A stretch of DNA of 64,000 bases from Caballeronia turbans (GCA_001544655.2 FCOD02000005.1:248001-312000), one strand, 5' to 3'; counted from the stretch's first letter, positions 17,388 through 27,077 are shown. The notes: generated from the letters alone by a model not told the origin. Numbers and translations are program-made.

Positions 17388-17495
17388 TGTGATTCTCCTG
17401 GTCGATGTTGTGTGTGAAACGATATTTCAGGCCCGCATCAGTGTGGTCGGTCAAAAATGAGAGCGGAACCGCGATGCTGCGCAAGAACAACAGCA

Positions 17496-18425
17496 TCAGC
17501 TCGCCGCGAAAAACGGCTTGCCGAGCGATGCGGGCGCGTTGAGCTTGATGGTGTTCGGGTTGCGTGAGATGAGCACGAGGACGACGATCGTCGCGATATA
17601 AGGCAGCATCGCGAGAAATTGCGTCGGGACGGGCACGCCGATCGCCTGTGCGTAGAACTGCAACGCCATCACCGCGCCGAAGAGCAGCGCGCCGATCAAC
17701 AGGCGGCCGGGGCGCCATGTCGCGAACACGACGAGCGCGAGCGCGATCCAGCCGCGACCTGAAGTCAGTTGTTCCTGCCAGACATGCAGATAGACGATCG
17801 AGTAATAGCCGCCCGCGATGCCGGCCATCGCGCCGCCGAAGAGCGTCGCGCCATAGCGCACGCCGACGACCGGAAAGCCCACCGCATGCGCGACCGCCGG
17901 CGACTCGCCGACCGAGCGCAGCACGAGGCCCGCGCGCGTCTTGTAGAGAAACCAGCCGATGACGGCGAACATGATGAACGCGAGATAGCCGAGCGGCGTG
18001 AGCGAGAAGATCGCGGGTCCGAGCACGGGAACGTTCGCGAGGCCGGGAATCGGCATCACGTCGATGGTCGAGCGCACCGCCGCCGACGTATAAGGCTTGC
18101 CGACATACGCCGAAAAGCCGATGCCGAAGATCGTCAGCGACAGGCCCGTCGCGACCTGATTGGCGAGCATCGTGATGGTGAGAAAGCCGAAGAGCAGCGC
18201 CATCGCGAGTCCCGCAAACACGGACGCGACGATCCCGAGCCACGGACTTCCGGTGATCGCCGTGACGGCGTAGCCGGTGACGGCGCCCATCAGCATCATT
18301 CCTTCGACGCCGAGATTCAGCACGCCGGATTTTTCCGCGACGAGTTCGCCCGCGCCCGCGTACATCAGCGGGATGGCGGCGATCACGGCGCTCGACGCGA
18401 GGTTGCTGGCCTGATTGATGTCCAT
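17496..18425 (-). CDS. Nucleoside-type ABC transporter permease (second subunit)
   Basis: The 309-aa protein is hydrophobic throughout, with about eight membrane spans. It has the branched-chain/sugar-type permease pattern found in BMP systems: [20 protein letters not shown] near the N-terminus and [17 protein letters not shown]. It pairs with the 18440-19546 permease to form the inner-membrane channel. The gap to the upstream permease is 14 bp and to the BMP gene 108 bp. Confidence 0.88.
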   Translation of the reverse strand: MDINQASNLASSAVIAAIPLMYAGAGELVAEKSGVLNLGVEGMMLMGAVTGYAVTAITGSPWLGIVASVFAGLAMALLFGFLTITMLANQVATGLSLTIFGIGFSAYVGKPYTSAAVRSTIDVMPIPGLANVPVLGPAIFSLTPLGYLAFIMFAVIGWFLYKTRAGLVLRSVGESPAVAHAVGFPVVGVRYGATLFGGAMAGIAGGYYSIVYLHVWQEQLTSGRGWIALALVVFATWRPGRLLIGALLFGAVMALQFYAQAIGVPVPTQFLAMLPYIATIVVLVLISRNPNTIKLNAPASLGKPFFAAS

Positions 18426-18439
18426 TTCTTATTGCCTCG

Positions 18440-19546
18440 TCATGCGGCGTGATGCGCAGGCGTCCTGCGCTTGATGCGGAAATTCACGAACAGATCGCAG
18501 CCGAGCAGGCAAAAGAGCAGCAAGCCCTGGAACACGCCCGCGAGCGCTTGCGGCAATTGCAGCGAGGTCTGCACGGCTTCGCCGCCGAGATACAAGAGCG
18601 CCATCAGCAGGCTGGCGAGCACGATGCCCACCGGATGCAGACGTCCCACGAACACGACGATGATCGCCGTGAAGCCGTAGCCCGGCGACCAGCCCGCCTG
18701 AAGCTGGCCGATCGGGCCGGCCACTTCGCCCATGCCGGCGAGTCCCGCCAGGCCGCCGGAGAGCAGGAGCGATGTCCAGATCGTTTTCTTGTCGGAGAAA
18801 CCGGCGTAGCGCGCGGCGAGCGGCGCGAGACCGCCGACGTTCATGCGAAAGCCCGCGAAACTCTTGCGCATGAAGAGCCACACGCACGGAATCGCGATCG
18901 CCGTCAGAAACACCGACGCATTGATGCGCGTGCCCTTGAGCCACGTCCAGTGCCAGTCTCCGTAGAGGCGCGGGAACAGCGCGTCGTCGCCGAACATCGC
19001 CGAGATCGGGAAGTTCATGCCTTCCGGGTCGCGCCACGGGCCGCTCACCAGATAGATCAGCAATTGCGTCGCGACGTAGGTGAGCATCAGGCTCGTCAGG
19101 ATTTCGTTGGTGTTGAAGCGGCTCTTGAGGAGCGCGGGAATCGCCGCCCACACCATGCCGCCGACGACGCCGCCCGCCATCATCAGCGGCAGCGTCCACC
19201 AGCCGGACGCATCGCCGGCGTGAATCGCGATGCCGCCCGCGACGATTCCGCCGAGCAGCATCTGCCCTTCCGCGCCGATGTTCCACACATTCGCGCGATA
19301 GCCGACCGCGAGCCCGAGCCCGATCAGGCACAGCGGCGACGCCTTCAGCACGAGCTCGGACCAGCCGTTGATGCTGGAAAGCGGCTCGATGAAGAACGCG
19401 TGCATCGCGCGCAGCGGGTCCTGTCCGACGAGGCTGAAAATCAGAAAGCCGATGACGAGGGTCGCGACGGCGGCAACTACCGGCACCGCGAGCTGCATGA
19501 CGCGCGAGGGCGTCGGGCGCGCTTCGAGTCGATAAGGAAAGGTCAT
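18440..19546 (-). CDS. Nucleoside-type ABC transporter permease (first subunit)
   Basis: The 368-aa permease has about ten hydrophobic segments and the family motif GYRANVWNIGAEGQMLLGGI, followed by NEILTSLMLTYVATQLL. The frame is open to 19957, but MTFPYRLEARPTPSR at 19546 is preceded by the ATPase stop with a 5-bp gap, as expected in the operon. It forms the channel with the 17496-18425 subunit. Confidence 0.88.
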   Translation of the reverse strand: MTFPYRLEARPTPSRVMQLAVPVVAAVATLVIGFLIFSLVGQDPLRAMHAFFIEPLSSINGWSELVLKASPLCLIGLGLAVGYRANVWNIGAEGQMLLGGIVAGGIAIHAGDASGWWTLPLMMAGGVVGGMVWAAIPALLKSRFNTNEILTSLMLTYVATQLLIYLVSGPWRDPEGMNFPISAMFGDDALFPRLYGDWHWTWLKGTRINASVFLTAIAIPCVWLFMRKSFAGFRMNVGGLAPLAARYAGFSDKKTIWTSLLLSGGLAGLAGMGEVAGPIGQLQAGWSPGYGFTAIIVVFVGRLHPVGIVLASLLMALLYLGGEAVQTSLQLPQALAGVFQGLLLFCLLGCDLFVNFRIKRRTPAHHAA

Positions 19547-19551
19547 CGTGC

Positions 19552-21126
19552 TTAATGCTTCAAGAGAGAGTCGGGTTCGGCGGCGGGCGCGGTCTTGCCT
19601 TCGAAAAGACCGGCCATGAAGAGGCCGACCTCCTCCGCGTTGGTTTCGCTCGTCTTGCGCACCGGCGAGAGCTTGCCGCGCGCGATCACGGCGAGCCGGT
19701 CGCAGATGTCGAAAAGTTCTTCGAGCTCTTCGGAAATGACGAGGATGGCGACGCCGCGCGCCGACAGATCGAGCAGTTGCTGACGAATGAAGCCCGCCGC
19801 GCCCACATCGACGCCCCAGGTCGGCTGCGCGACCACGAGCACCTTCGGCTCCTGAAGAATCTCGCGCCCGACGATGAACTTCTGCAAGTTCCCGCCCGAC
19901 AGGCTCTGCGCGAGCGCACCGCTGCCGCCGCAGCGCACGTCGAACGCCTTGATGCAACGCTCGGCGAACGATTTCACCGCCGCAGTTTTTATCCAGCCGC
20001 CGCGCACCATGTTTTCGCGGTGCGCGGTGAGCAGACCGTTATCGGCGAGGGACATCGCCGGAACCGCGCCGCGCCCGAGGCGTTCTTCGGGCACGAAGGC
20101 AAAGCCGAGCCTGCGCCGTCCGCCCGCGGTCAGACGTGCGGCGGGCTTGCCGCAGATCGAGACGGCATCGGGCGCGACGTGCCGGTCGCGGATCTCGCCC
20201 GAGAGCGCCGCGAGCAGCTCCGCCTGTCCATTCCCCGACACGCCCGCAATACCGAAGATCTCGCCCGCGTGCACGGCGAACGAAACGTTCTCCAGCGACG
20301 TGCCGAACGGATCGGGGCTCGCCACCGACAGGTTCTTCACCGCGAGCCGCACGTCGCCCGGATTGTGCTCGCGCCGCGTGTAGTCGGGCAGCGAATGGCC
20401 GACCATCAACTGCGCGAGCGACGCCTGCGTCTGCTTGCGCGGATCGACGTTGCCGGTCACGCGCCCGCCTCGCATCACGGTGGCGTTTTCGCAGAGCGAC
20501 TGAATTTCGTCGAGCTTGTGGCTGATGTAGAGAATGCTGCAACCTTCAGAGGCGAGGCGTCGCAGTACTTTGAAGAGCTTCTGGACGGCCTGCGGCGTGA
20601 GCACCGAGGTCGGCTCGTCCATGATGAGCAGACGCGGATTCTGCAGCAGGCATCGCACGATTTCCACGCGTTGCCGCTCGCCGACCGTCAGGCTGTGGAC
20701 GTGCCGCTGCGGATCGACATCGAGACCGTAATCCTTTGAGACGTCGCGGATGCGTTTGCCCAGCGCCTTCATGTCGAACTTCTCGTCGAGCGCGAGCGCG
20801 ATGTTCTCGCCGACCGTCAGCGTCTCGAAGAGCGAAAAGTGCTGGAACACCATGCCGATGCCGAGCTTGCGCGCGGCGGCCGGGCTGCCGATCTCGACCG
20901 TTTCGCCCTGCCAGCGGATCTCGCCTTCGTCCGGACGCACCGCGCCGTAGATGATCTTCATCAGCGTGGACTTGCCCGCGCCGTTCTCGCCGAGCACGGC
21001 GTGAATTTCCCCCGGCATGACGACGAGATTCACGCCGTCGTTCGCCTTGACGGACGGATACTGTTTGCTGATACCCGACAACGCCAGGCGCGGTGGCGTC
21101 ATCGACGTGGAAATGGCGTCGCCCAT
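19552..21126 (-). CDS. Double ABC-domain ATPase of the nucleoside-type importer
   Basis: The 524-aa protein has two ABC units. The first has Walker A GENGAGKST, signature LTVGERQRVEIV and Walker B LLIMDEPTSVLTP. The second has a degenerate Walker A (GVSGNGQAE), signature LSGGNLQKFIVGRE and an altered Walker B (VLVVAQPTWGVD, with Gln for the catalytic Glu). This asymmetry is normal for sugar/nucleoside ABC ATPases. It powers import and is the first gene of the operon. No strong ribosome binding site is seen; MTPPRL at 21102 is another possible start. Confidence 0.9.
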   Translation of the reverse strand: MGDAISTSMTPPRLALSGISKQYPSVKANDGVNLVVMPGEIHAVLGENGAGKSTLMKIIYGAVRPDEGEIRWQGETVEIGSPAAARKLGIGMVFQHFSLFETLTVGENIALALDEKFDMKALGKRIRDVSKDYGLDVDPQRHVHSLTVGERQRVEIVRCLLQNPRLLIMDEPTSVLTPQAVQKLFKVLRRLASEGCSILYISHKLDEIQSLCENATVMRGGRVTGNVDPRKQTQASLAQLMVGHSLPDYTRREHNPGDVRLAVKNLSVASPDPFGTSLENVSFAVHAGEIFGIAGVSGNGQAELLAALSGEIRDRHVAPDAVSICGKPAARLTAGGRRRLGFAFVPEERLGRGAVPAMSLADNGLLTAHRENMVRGGWIKTAAVKSFAERCIKAFDVRCGGSGALAQSLSGGNLQKFIVGREILQEPKVLVVAQPTWGVDVGAAGFIRQQLLDLSARGVAILVISEELEELFDICDRLAVIARGKLSPVRKTSETNAEEVGLFMAGLFEGKTAPAAEPDSLLKH

Positions 21127-21330
21127 TGAGATCCAGAAATGCGCCCGGCCACCGAGCAGGCCAGGCTGGAAAGGTTACCGCTCATGAGCGCGAGACAGGT
21201 CATGTCGCACGAACTCATATCGCGGGCAGAATTTACAGAATTCGGGGCCCTAAGTCGATAACTCAAAATTAGTGTTGCGTGCCGGTAAAGCCAGTGTTTG
21301 CGGGTATCCCACACCTTGACGAATTTTTCA

Positions 21331-21354
21331 CGTCATATTAAAAACGATATGTCG
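21331..21354. promoter_or_regulatory. Imperfect inverted repeat in the ABC/lysR intergenic region
   Basis: CGTCATATT and CGATATGTCG are near-symmetric around an A-rich centre (CATAT/ATATG core). It lies about 40 bp upstream of the LysR start in the 269-bp divergent region, the usual place for a LysR site. Binding is inference. Confidence 0.4.
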
Positions 21355-21395
21355 CACCCCCGCGTCGATCAGCCAGAACATATAGTGGAGATAAC

Positions 21396-22328
21396 ATGAG
21401 TCAGCAGCGCGAGGCGATCGATACGTATCTGTTACGCGTCTTGCATACCCTTCTGATTGAACGCAGCGTGACGCGTGCAGCCGTCAAGCTCAATCAGTCG
21501 CAACCCGCCATCAGCGCCGCCTTGCGCCGGCTGCGCGATATCACCGGCGACCCGCTGCTGGTACGCGGCAAGTCCGGCATGGTGCCGACCGAATACGGTC
21601 TGCGCCTGCTCGAGCCCACGCAGAACGCGCTGCGTGAAATCGAGCGCATCAAGGTCCAGCAGCACAACTTCGATCCGTCGACCTCCGTGCGGTGCTATCG
21701 CATCGGCTGCCCCGACTATCTGAACGTGCTGTTCGTGCCGACCGTCGTCGAACGATTCCGGCAGGCTGCGCCCAACGCGACGCTCGAGTTCCATTCGCTC
21801 GGCCCCGCGTTCGATTACGAACTCGCGCTCGAGGACGGCAAGCTCGATATCGTCGTCGGCAACTGGCCTGAGCCGCCCGAGCAGTTGCATCTCTCAAACT
21901 TGTTCGTCGACAAGATCGTGTGTCTTGTCAGCAACACGCATCCGTTCGCCAAGCGCGGCGGGCTTACGCTCGATCAATACCTCAACGCGCCGCATCTCGC
22001 GCCGACGCCCTATTCCGTCGGCCAGCGCGGCGCAATCGACGTGCATCTCGCGCGCGAGCGCCTGAAGCGCCATGTCGTCGTCACGCTGCCGTATTTCAAC
22101 CTCGCGCCTTACGTGCTGATCAAGTCGGATCTCGTCTTCACGACCACGCGCCTTTTCGCGGACCATTACGCGCGGTTCCTGCCCCTCGCGGTCGTGCCCG
22201 CGCCGCTCGATTTCCCGCCGATGCAGTATTACCAGCTCTGGCATGAGCGCTGTCATTATTCCGACGAAGTCCGCTGGCTGCGGGGGCTCGTCGCGGAAGC
22301 GACGCGGTCGTTGATCGATCAGCCTTAG
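21396..22328 (+). CDS. LysR family transcriptional regulator
   Basis: The 310-aa protein has the LysR winged helix at about residues 10-70 (LHTLLIERSVTRAAVKLNQS, QPAISAALRRLRDITGDPLL, VRGKSGMVPTEYGLRLL), then a substrate-binding-like effector domain. The wing and the PxxDxL-type effector layout resemble the NodD/NahR branch. It is divergent from the nucleoside-type ABC operon, so it probably controls that operon and perhaps the deaminase downstream; this is inferred from position. The effector is unknown, a purine being the obvious guess. Confidence 0.88.
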   Translation: MSQQREAIDTYLLRVLHTLLIERSVTRAAVKLNQSQPAISAALRRLRDITGDPLLVRGKSGMVPTEYGLRLLEPTQNALREIERIKVQQHNFDPSTSVRCYRIGCPDYLNVLFVPTVVERFRQAAPNATLEFHSLGPAFDYELALEDGKLDIVVGNWPEPPEQLHLSNLFVDKIVCLVSNTHPFAKRGGLTLDQYLNAPHLAPTPYSVGQRGAIDVHLARERLKRHVVVTLPYFNLAPYVLIKSDLVFTTTRLFADHYARFLPLAVVPAPLDFPPMQYYQLWHERCHYSDEVRWLRGLVAEATRSLIDQP

Positions 22329-22371
22329 GGCGTGGTTGCCGCTTGTTTGATCGTCGCGAAAACTGGTGTTC

Positions 22372-22425
22372 GTGTTGGTGTATTTGCACTGCCCCTGTGC
22401 GGGGCGCAGTGCTCATAACCAACAC
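22372..22425. repeat. 54-bp imperfect inverted repeat
   Basis: Outer arms GTGTTGG and CCAACAC enclose inner arms GCACTGCCCC and GGGGCGCAGTGC around TGTGC. It lies between the convergent LysR and deaminase genes. It looks like a REP-type or terminator element; neither strand has a T-run. I saw no second copy in the window. Confidence 0.6.
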
Positions 22426-22486
22426 GTAGACAGGTTTCACGAACGCAAACCAAACCAGACAAGTCAAGCCACCGCGCAGCCGACCC

Positions 22487-23851
22487 TCACACACCCGAAG
22501 CCTCAACCAGCCCCCGCGCCAGGCGATTGTGGCGCTCCACCACCACGCCCAGATCGACTGTCGTCAGCCGCCCTTCCTTCACCACGATCTTCCCGTCGAT
22601 GACACTCGTCGACACCTGCGACGGCGCGCAAAACACGAGCGCCGCCACCGGATCGTGCAGCGCGCCTGCAAACGCCGCCTGCGACAGGTCGAACGACACG
22701 AAATCCGCCGCCATGCCGGGCGCGAGCGCACCGATGTCGTCGCGATTGAGCACTTTCGCGCCACCGAGTGTCGCGATTTCGAGCGCCTCGCGCGCAGTCA
22801 TTGCGTCCGGCCCGAAGCCGACACGTTGCAAAAGCAGCGCCTGACGCACTTCCGCGACCATCTGCGCACCATCGTTCGACGCCGAGCCATCCACGCCGAT
22901 GCCCACCGGCACGCCCGCGTCACGCATCGCGCGGATCGGCGCGATGCCCGACGCGAGGCGCATGTTCGAGCAAGGGCAATGCGCGACCCCCGTGCCCGTG
23001 CGCGCGAACAGCTCGATGCCCGCCCTGTCGAGCTGCACGCAGTGCGCATGCCATACGTCGTGCCCGACCCAGCCGAGGTCCTCCGCATATTCGGCGGGCG
23101 TCATGCCGAATTTCTCGCGGCTGTACGCAACATCGTTCACATTCTCAGCCAGATGCGTGTGCAGCGACACGCCGTATTCGCGCGCGAGCAGCGCCGAATC
23201 GCGCATCAATTCGCGGCTCACCGAAAACGGCGAGCAAGGCGCGACGACCACGCGCAGCATCGCGTAGCGGCCCTCGTCGTGATACGTCTCGATCAGGCGC
23301 TGCGAATCCTTCAGAATCGCGTCTTCCTTTTCGACGACCGAATCGGGCGGCAAGCCGCCATCCTTCTGCCCGACGCTCATGCTGCCGCGCGCCGCGTGAA
23401 AACGCATGCCGATTTCCCGCGCCGCCGCGATGCTGTCGTCGAGCCGGCTGCCGTTCGGATAGATATACAGATGGTCGCTCGACGTCGTGCAGCCGGAAAG
23501 CAGCAGCTCCGCCATCGCCGTCTTGGTCGAAACGTCGATCATTTCGGGCGTGAGATGCGCCCAGATCCGGTAGAGATTCGTGAGCCAGCCGAAGAGTTCG
23601 GCGTTCTGCGCCGCGGGAATCGCGCGCGTCAGGCTCTGGTACATGTGATGGTGCGTGTTGACGAGGCCCGGAATGACGAGATGGCCGCGCATGTCGAGCA
23701 CCTCGTCGGCGGATGGCGGCAGCTCGCACGTCGGTCCCGTCTGGACGATCCGGTTGTCTTCGATATACATGCCGCCGTCGCGAATCTCGCGGCGATGCTC
23801 ATCCATCGTGACGAGCATGTGGGCGTTCTTGACCAAAAGACTGCGTGGCAT
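22487..23851 (-). CDS. 8-oxoguanine deaminase-like amidohydrolase
   Basis: The 454-aa protein belongs to the ATZ/TRZ-type metal-dependent amidohydrolases. The metal motif is NTHHHMYQSL near residue 65; later ligands fit HTHLAEN, WHAHCVQLD and GVDGSASND. The start MPRSLLVKNAHMLVTMDEHR and the LTNLYRIWAHLTPEM region are what I know from 8-oxoguanine deaminases, which convert 8-oxoguanine to urate. Guanine or another aminopurine remains possible. Here the product would feed PuuD. The ATG at 23851 has GGAG nine bases upstream. Confidence 0.8.
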   Translation of the reverse strand: MPRSLLVKNAHMLVTMDEHRREIRDGGMYIEDNRIVQTGPTCELPPSADEVLDMRGHLVIPGLVNTHHHMYQSLTRAIPAAQNAELFGWLTNLYRIWAHLTPEMIDVSTKTAMAELLLSGCTTSSDHLYIYPNGSRLDDSIAAAREIGMRFHAARGSMSVGQKDGGLPPDSVVEKEDAILKDSQRLIETYHDEGRYAMLRVVVAPCSPFSVSRELMRDSALLAREYGVSLHTHLAENVNDVAYSREKFGMTPAEYAEDLGWVGHDVWHAHCVQLDRAGIELFARTGTGVAHCPCSNMRLASGIAPIRAMRDAGVPVGIGVDGSASNDGAQMVAEVRQALLLQRVGFGPDAMTAREALEIATLGGAKVLNRDDIGALAPGMAADFVSFDLSQAAFAGALHDPVAALVFCAPSQVSTSVIDGKIVVKEGRLTTVDLGVVVERHNRLARGLVEASGV

Positions 23852-24335
23852 CAGCGTTATCTCCAGAGACGGTGAGGGAAACCAGTAAAAGCCCCGGTTA
23901 CCCAGCGTGTGCCGCCGTCTTCGGGACGCCGCCATATGCAACAGATATTGCGGGCATTGCCACTGTCCGCAACCAAAAAATCGGACGCAATCAAGCCGCC
24001 GTCATAGTCGTCTTCACGGCGGCGATATATTCCCGAATTTTGGCGCGGGTAGCATCGCCGGAAAAGCCGTCGGGAAGCCGCCGGAAACGCCGGCGAACCC
24101 TTTGCCGCAAGGCTTACGCGCCGCTGTCATGCGTTGGGCATTATCTTTCCTATCGCGGGCGCACAGCGCGTCTCAAATTCCTACAATGCTGTACACGGCG
24201 CGCATCTGAAACGCCGACGGGTATGTAGCCACTGACGTGGAGCCTCGATCCGCCGCAGACGCACTGACGTTTCAAGGTGCCGAATTTCGGATCGATGCGC
24301 AAAGCCGGATCTCGCACAACTCAAGGAAACTGCGA
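23852..24335. other. Divergent region deaminase / uraH
   Basis: I find no supported gene in this 484-bp stretch; its short forward frames lack the codon bias of the neighbours. It should hold the promoters of both purine genes. A TACAAT at 24182-24187 is a possible -10 for uraH, but no matching -35 is seen. Confidence 0.45.
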
Positions 24336-24689
24336 ATGGGCAAGCTCACCACCCACGTCCTCGACACCGCGCACGGCCGCCCGGGCGCAAACATCAAAGT
24401 CGAGCTGTTCGCGCTCAACGGCGACGCCCGCCGCGCGATCAAGACCATCCACACCAACGACGACGGCCGCGCCGATGCGCCGCTGCTCGAAGGCGCCGAT
24501 CTCGAAACCGGCGAATACGAACTGGTGTTCCACGCGGGCGATTATTTCGCCGCGATCGGCGTAAACGTGCCCGAACCGCGCTTCGTCGATCGTGTGGTGC
24601 TGCGCTTCGGCATCGCGGATTCCGGCGCGCATTATCACGTGCCGCTGCTCGTGTCGCCTTGGGCGTACAGCACGTATCGCGGCAGCTAA
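24336..24689 (+). CDS. uraH: 5-hydroxyisourate hydrolase (transthyretin-like)
   Basis: The 117-aa protein opens with the family motif THVLDTAHGRPGANIKVEL and ends with the diagnostic YRGS. It hydrolyses 5-hydroxyisourate, the product of urate oxidation, to OHCU in the cytoplasm. ATG 24336 follows AAGGAAAC; the frame open from 24237 does not start at a family-like residue. It is 81 bp before puuD, which makes its substrate, so the two are very likely one operon. Confidence 0.93.
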   Translation: MGKLTTHVLDTAHGRPGANIKVELFALNGDARRAIKTIHTNDDGRADAPLLEGADLETGEYELVFHAGDYFAAIGVNVPEPRFVDRVVLRFGIADSGAHYHVPLLVSPWAYSTYRGS

Positions 24690-24770
24690 TAAAAAAGACA
24701 TCCAGGCACATCGCGCCCGTCCCCATCAACTCGACGATGTGCGCATAACGAATCGGTAGTGGAGGAGTAC

Positions 24771-25964
24771 ATGGAAGGCTTTGTCACCGACTGGCTCAAT
24801 CTTGTATTGCGCTGTCTGCACGTCATCCTCGCGATCGCGTGGATCGGCGAATCGTTCTATTTCGTTGCGCTCGATAACAGTCTGAAACCGCCCACGGATC
24901 CGAATGCGCGCCGTCGCGGCGTGTTCGGCGATTTCTGGCACGTCCACGGCGGCGGCTTCTATCACATGCAGAAGTATTCCGTCGCGCCGCAGGACATGCC
25001 CGAGAACCTGCACTGGTCGTTCTGGCCGTCTTACACCACGTGGATGTCGGGCTTCGGCCTCTTCTTGGTGCTGTATCTGTTGTCGCCGAGCACCTATCTG
25101 ATCGACAAGAGCGTGCTCGACATGGGCCCGGTCGTCGCGGTGTCCGCCGCGCTCGGCTTCCTGATGGCCGGCTGGATCGTGTACGACACGCTGTGCCGCG
25201 TACTCGGCACCAACGACAAGCTGCTCGGCATCTGCGTCGGCATCTACGTGCTGATCGCGGCATTCATCGCGTGCCAAGTGTTCGCGGGCCGCGCCGCTTA
25301 TCTGATCACCGGCGCGATGATCGCGACGATCATGTCGGCGAACGTGTTCTTCGTCATCATTCCGGGCCAGCGCAAGATGGTCGCCGCGATGCTCAAGGGC
25401 GAGACGCCGAACGCGATCTACGGCAAGCGCGGCAAGCAGCGCTCCGTGCACAACACGTATTTCACGCTGCCGGTGGTGTTTGCGATGCTGTCGAACCACT
25501 ACGCGATGACCTACACGCACAAGTTCAACTGGCTGATTCTCGTGTTGATCATGCTGGCGGGCGCGCTCATTCGCCAGTTCTTCGTGATGCGCCATCGCGG
25601 CCAGGTGCTGTGGTACATGCCGGTCGCGGGTCTGGTGCTGGTGCTCGGCGCATTCGCATGGACGATGCCCGCGCCCACCGTGCCGGTCGCACAGGCCGCA
25701 GGCGCGCCGACGATCAAGGTCGCCGACATCCAGCCGATCATCCAGCAGCGTTGCGCGACATGCCACTCCGCGCATCCGACGATGATGGGCAGCGCCCCCG
25801 CCGGTGTCTTGCTCGATACGCCCGCGGAGATCAAGCAGAACGCCCAGCGCGTGCATCAGCAGGCCGTGACGTTGAAAGCGATGCCGCTCGGCAATGTCAC
25901 GCAGATGACGGATGCCGAGCGCCAGAAGGTGGCGGCCTGGTTTGCAGGCGGCGCCGTCGAATAA
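24771..25964 (+). CDS. puuD: Urate hydroxylase PuuD with C-terminal cytochrome c domain
   Basis: The 397-aa integral membrane protein oxidises urate to 5-hydroxyisourate. It has about eight spans with the PuuD signature LRCLHVILAIAWIGESFYFV, GDFWHVHGGGFYHMQKY and HWSFWPSYTTW. The C-terminal domain (about 325-397) carries the heme c motif RCATCHSAHP, so electrons can pass to the respiratory chain instead of making peroxide. A GTG codon at 24759 is in frame, but ATG 24771 with GGAGGAG upstream is the better start. It follows uraH and is ended by a terminator. Confidence 0.93.
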   Translation: MEGFVTDWLNLVLRCLHVILAIAWIGESFYFVALDNSLKPPTDPNARRRGVFGDFWHVHGGGFYHMQKYSVAPQDMPENLHWSFWPSYTTWMSGFGLFLVLYLLSPSTYLIDKSVLDMGPVVAVSAALGFLMAGWIVYDTLCRVLGTNDKLLGICVGIYVLIAAFIACQVFAGRAAYLITGAMIATIMSANVFFVIIPGQRKMVAAMLKGETPNAIYGKRGKQRSVHNTYFTLPVVFAMLSNHYAMTYTHKFNWLILVLIMLAGALIRQFFVMRHRGQVLWYMPVAGLVLVLGAFAWTMPAPTVPVAQAAGAPTIKVADIQPIIQQRCATCHSAHPTMMGSAPAGVLLDTPAEIKQNAQRVHQQAVTLKAMPLGNVTQMTDAERQKVAAWFAGGAVE

Positions 25965-25984
25965 ATCTGCCGTTCCGAGGCGCG

Positions 25985-26018
25985 AATGCCCCGCTCATGT
26001 TTCGAGCGGGGCATTTTT
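25985..26018. terminator. Terminator between puuD and the aldolase gene
   Basis: AATGCCCCGCTC (25985-25996) pairs with GAGCGGGGCATT (26004-26015), followed by T-rich sequence on the forward strand. It can serve the convergent genes on both sides. Confidence 0.85.
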
Positions 26019-26021
26019 CAT

Positions 26022-27026
26022 TTACCGCGAAAAATAGTCCTTCACCGCTCGAATGACGCTATCGAGATCCGCGCGCGACACATCGCGGTGGGTGACGAAG
26101 CGCGACGCATAGAGCATCTGCATGAGGATGCCGCGCTCTTTCAGAAAGGCTTCGAGCGGTGCGCAATGCGACTCGGGAATCTGCGCGAAGACCATGTTCG
26201 TTGCGTGCGATTGCACTTCGATCTGATCGATCTGGGCGAGGCCGGCGGCGAGATACGCAGCGTTGTCGTGATCCCGCGCGAGGCCGTCGACGTGATGATC
26301 GAGCGCATACAGACACGCCGCGGCGAGCAGGCCTGACTGACGCATGCCGCCGCCGAGCACCTTGCGCCAGCGGCTCGCGGCATCGATCAACGCCTTCGAT
26401 CCGACCAGCACCGAACCGACCGGCGCGCCCAGCCCTTTCGAGAAGCAGATCGACACGCTGTCGAACGGTGCGCACAACGCGCTGACCGGTTTGTCCGACG
26501 CCACCGCCGCATTGAACACGCGCGCGCCGTCGAGGTGCGTGGACAAGCCGCGATCGCGCGCGAGCTGCGTCGCCTTCGCCACGTACTCGGCCGGCAGCAC
26601 TTTTCCGCCGATGGTGTTCTCCAGCGCCAGCAAGCGCGTGCGCGCGAAGTGATTGTCGATCGGCTTGATCGCCGCCGCGATCTTGTCGAGCGGCAACGAG
26701 CCGTCGGGCGCGTTTTCGATCGGCTGCGGCTGGATGCTCCCGAGCACCGCCGCGCCTCCGCCTTCGTACTTGTATGTGTGCGCAGACTGCCCGACGATGT
26801 ATTCGTCGCCGCGCGCGCAATGCGCCATCAACGCGGCGAGATTGCTTTGCGTGCCGCTCGGGAAGAAGAGGCCTGCTTCCTTGCCCGTGCGTTCGGCAAG
26901 CGTGGACTGAAGCCGGATGACGGTGGGATCGTCGCCCCAGACATCGTCGCCGACATCGGCGGCCGACATCGCGGCGAGCATGGACTGGCTGGGACGGGTG
27001 ACGGTATCGCTGCGCAGATCGATCAT
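26022..27026 (-). CDS. ltaE: Low-specificity L-threonine aldolase
   Basis: The 334-aa PLP enzyme splits threonine or allo-threonine into glycine and acetaldehyde. Visible motifs are MIDLRSDTVTRPSQSML, DDVWGDDPTV and the PLP-lysine region SICFSKGLGAPVGSVL near residue 200. THLDGARVFNAA holds the Asp that contacts the PLP ring nitrogen. It lies inside the purine-catabolism region but is not a step of that pathway. Glyoxylate from urate can become glycine, which gives a loose link at most. It has terminators on both sides, so it is probably a separate unit. Confidence 0.9.
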   Translation of the reverse strand: MIDLRSDTVTRPSQSMLAAMSAADVGDDVWGDDPTVIRLQSTLAERTGKEAGLFFPSGTQSNLAALMAHCARGDEYIVGQSAHTYKYEGGGAAVLGSIQPQPIENAPDGSLPLDKIAAAIKPIDNHFARTRLLALENTIGGKVLPAEYVAKATQLARDRGLSTHLDGARVFNAAVASDKPVSALCAPFDSVSICFSKGLGAPVGSVLVGSKALIDAASRWRKVLGGGMRQSGLLAAACLYALDHHVDGLARDHDNAAYLAAGLAQIDQIEVQSHATNMVFAQIPESHCAPLEAFLKERGILMQMLYASRFVTHRDVSRADLDSVIRAVKDYFSR

Positions 27027-27077
27027 CGTTGGGTCGGGGTCGTCGGAAAAGAACTGCTTATCTTAACGCCCCAAGAG

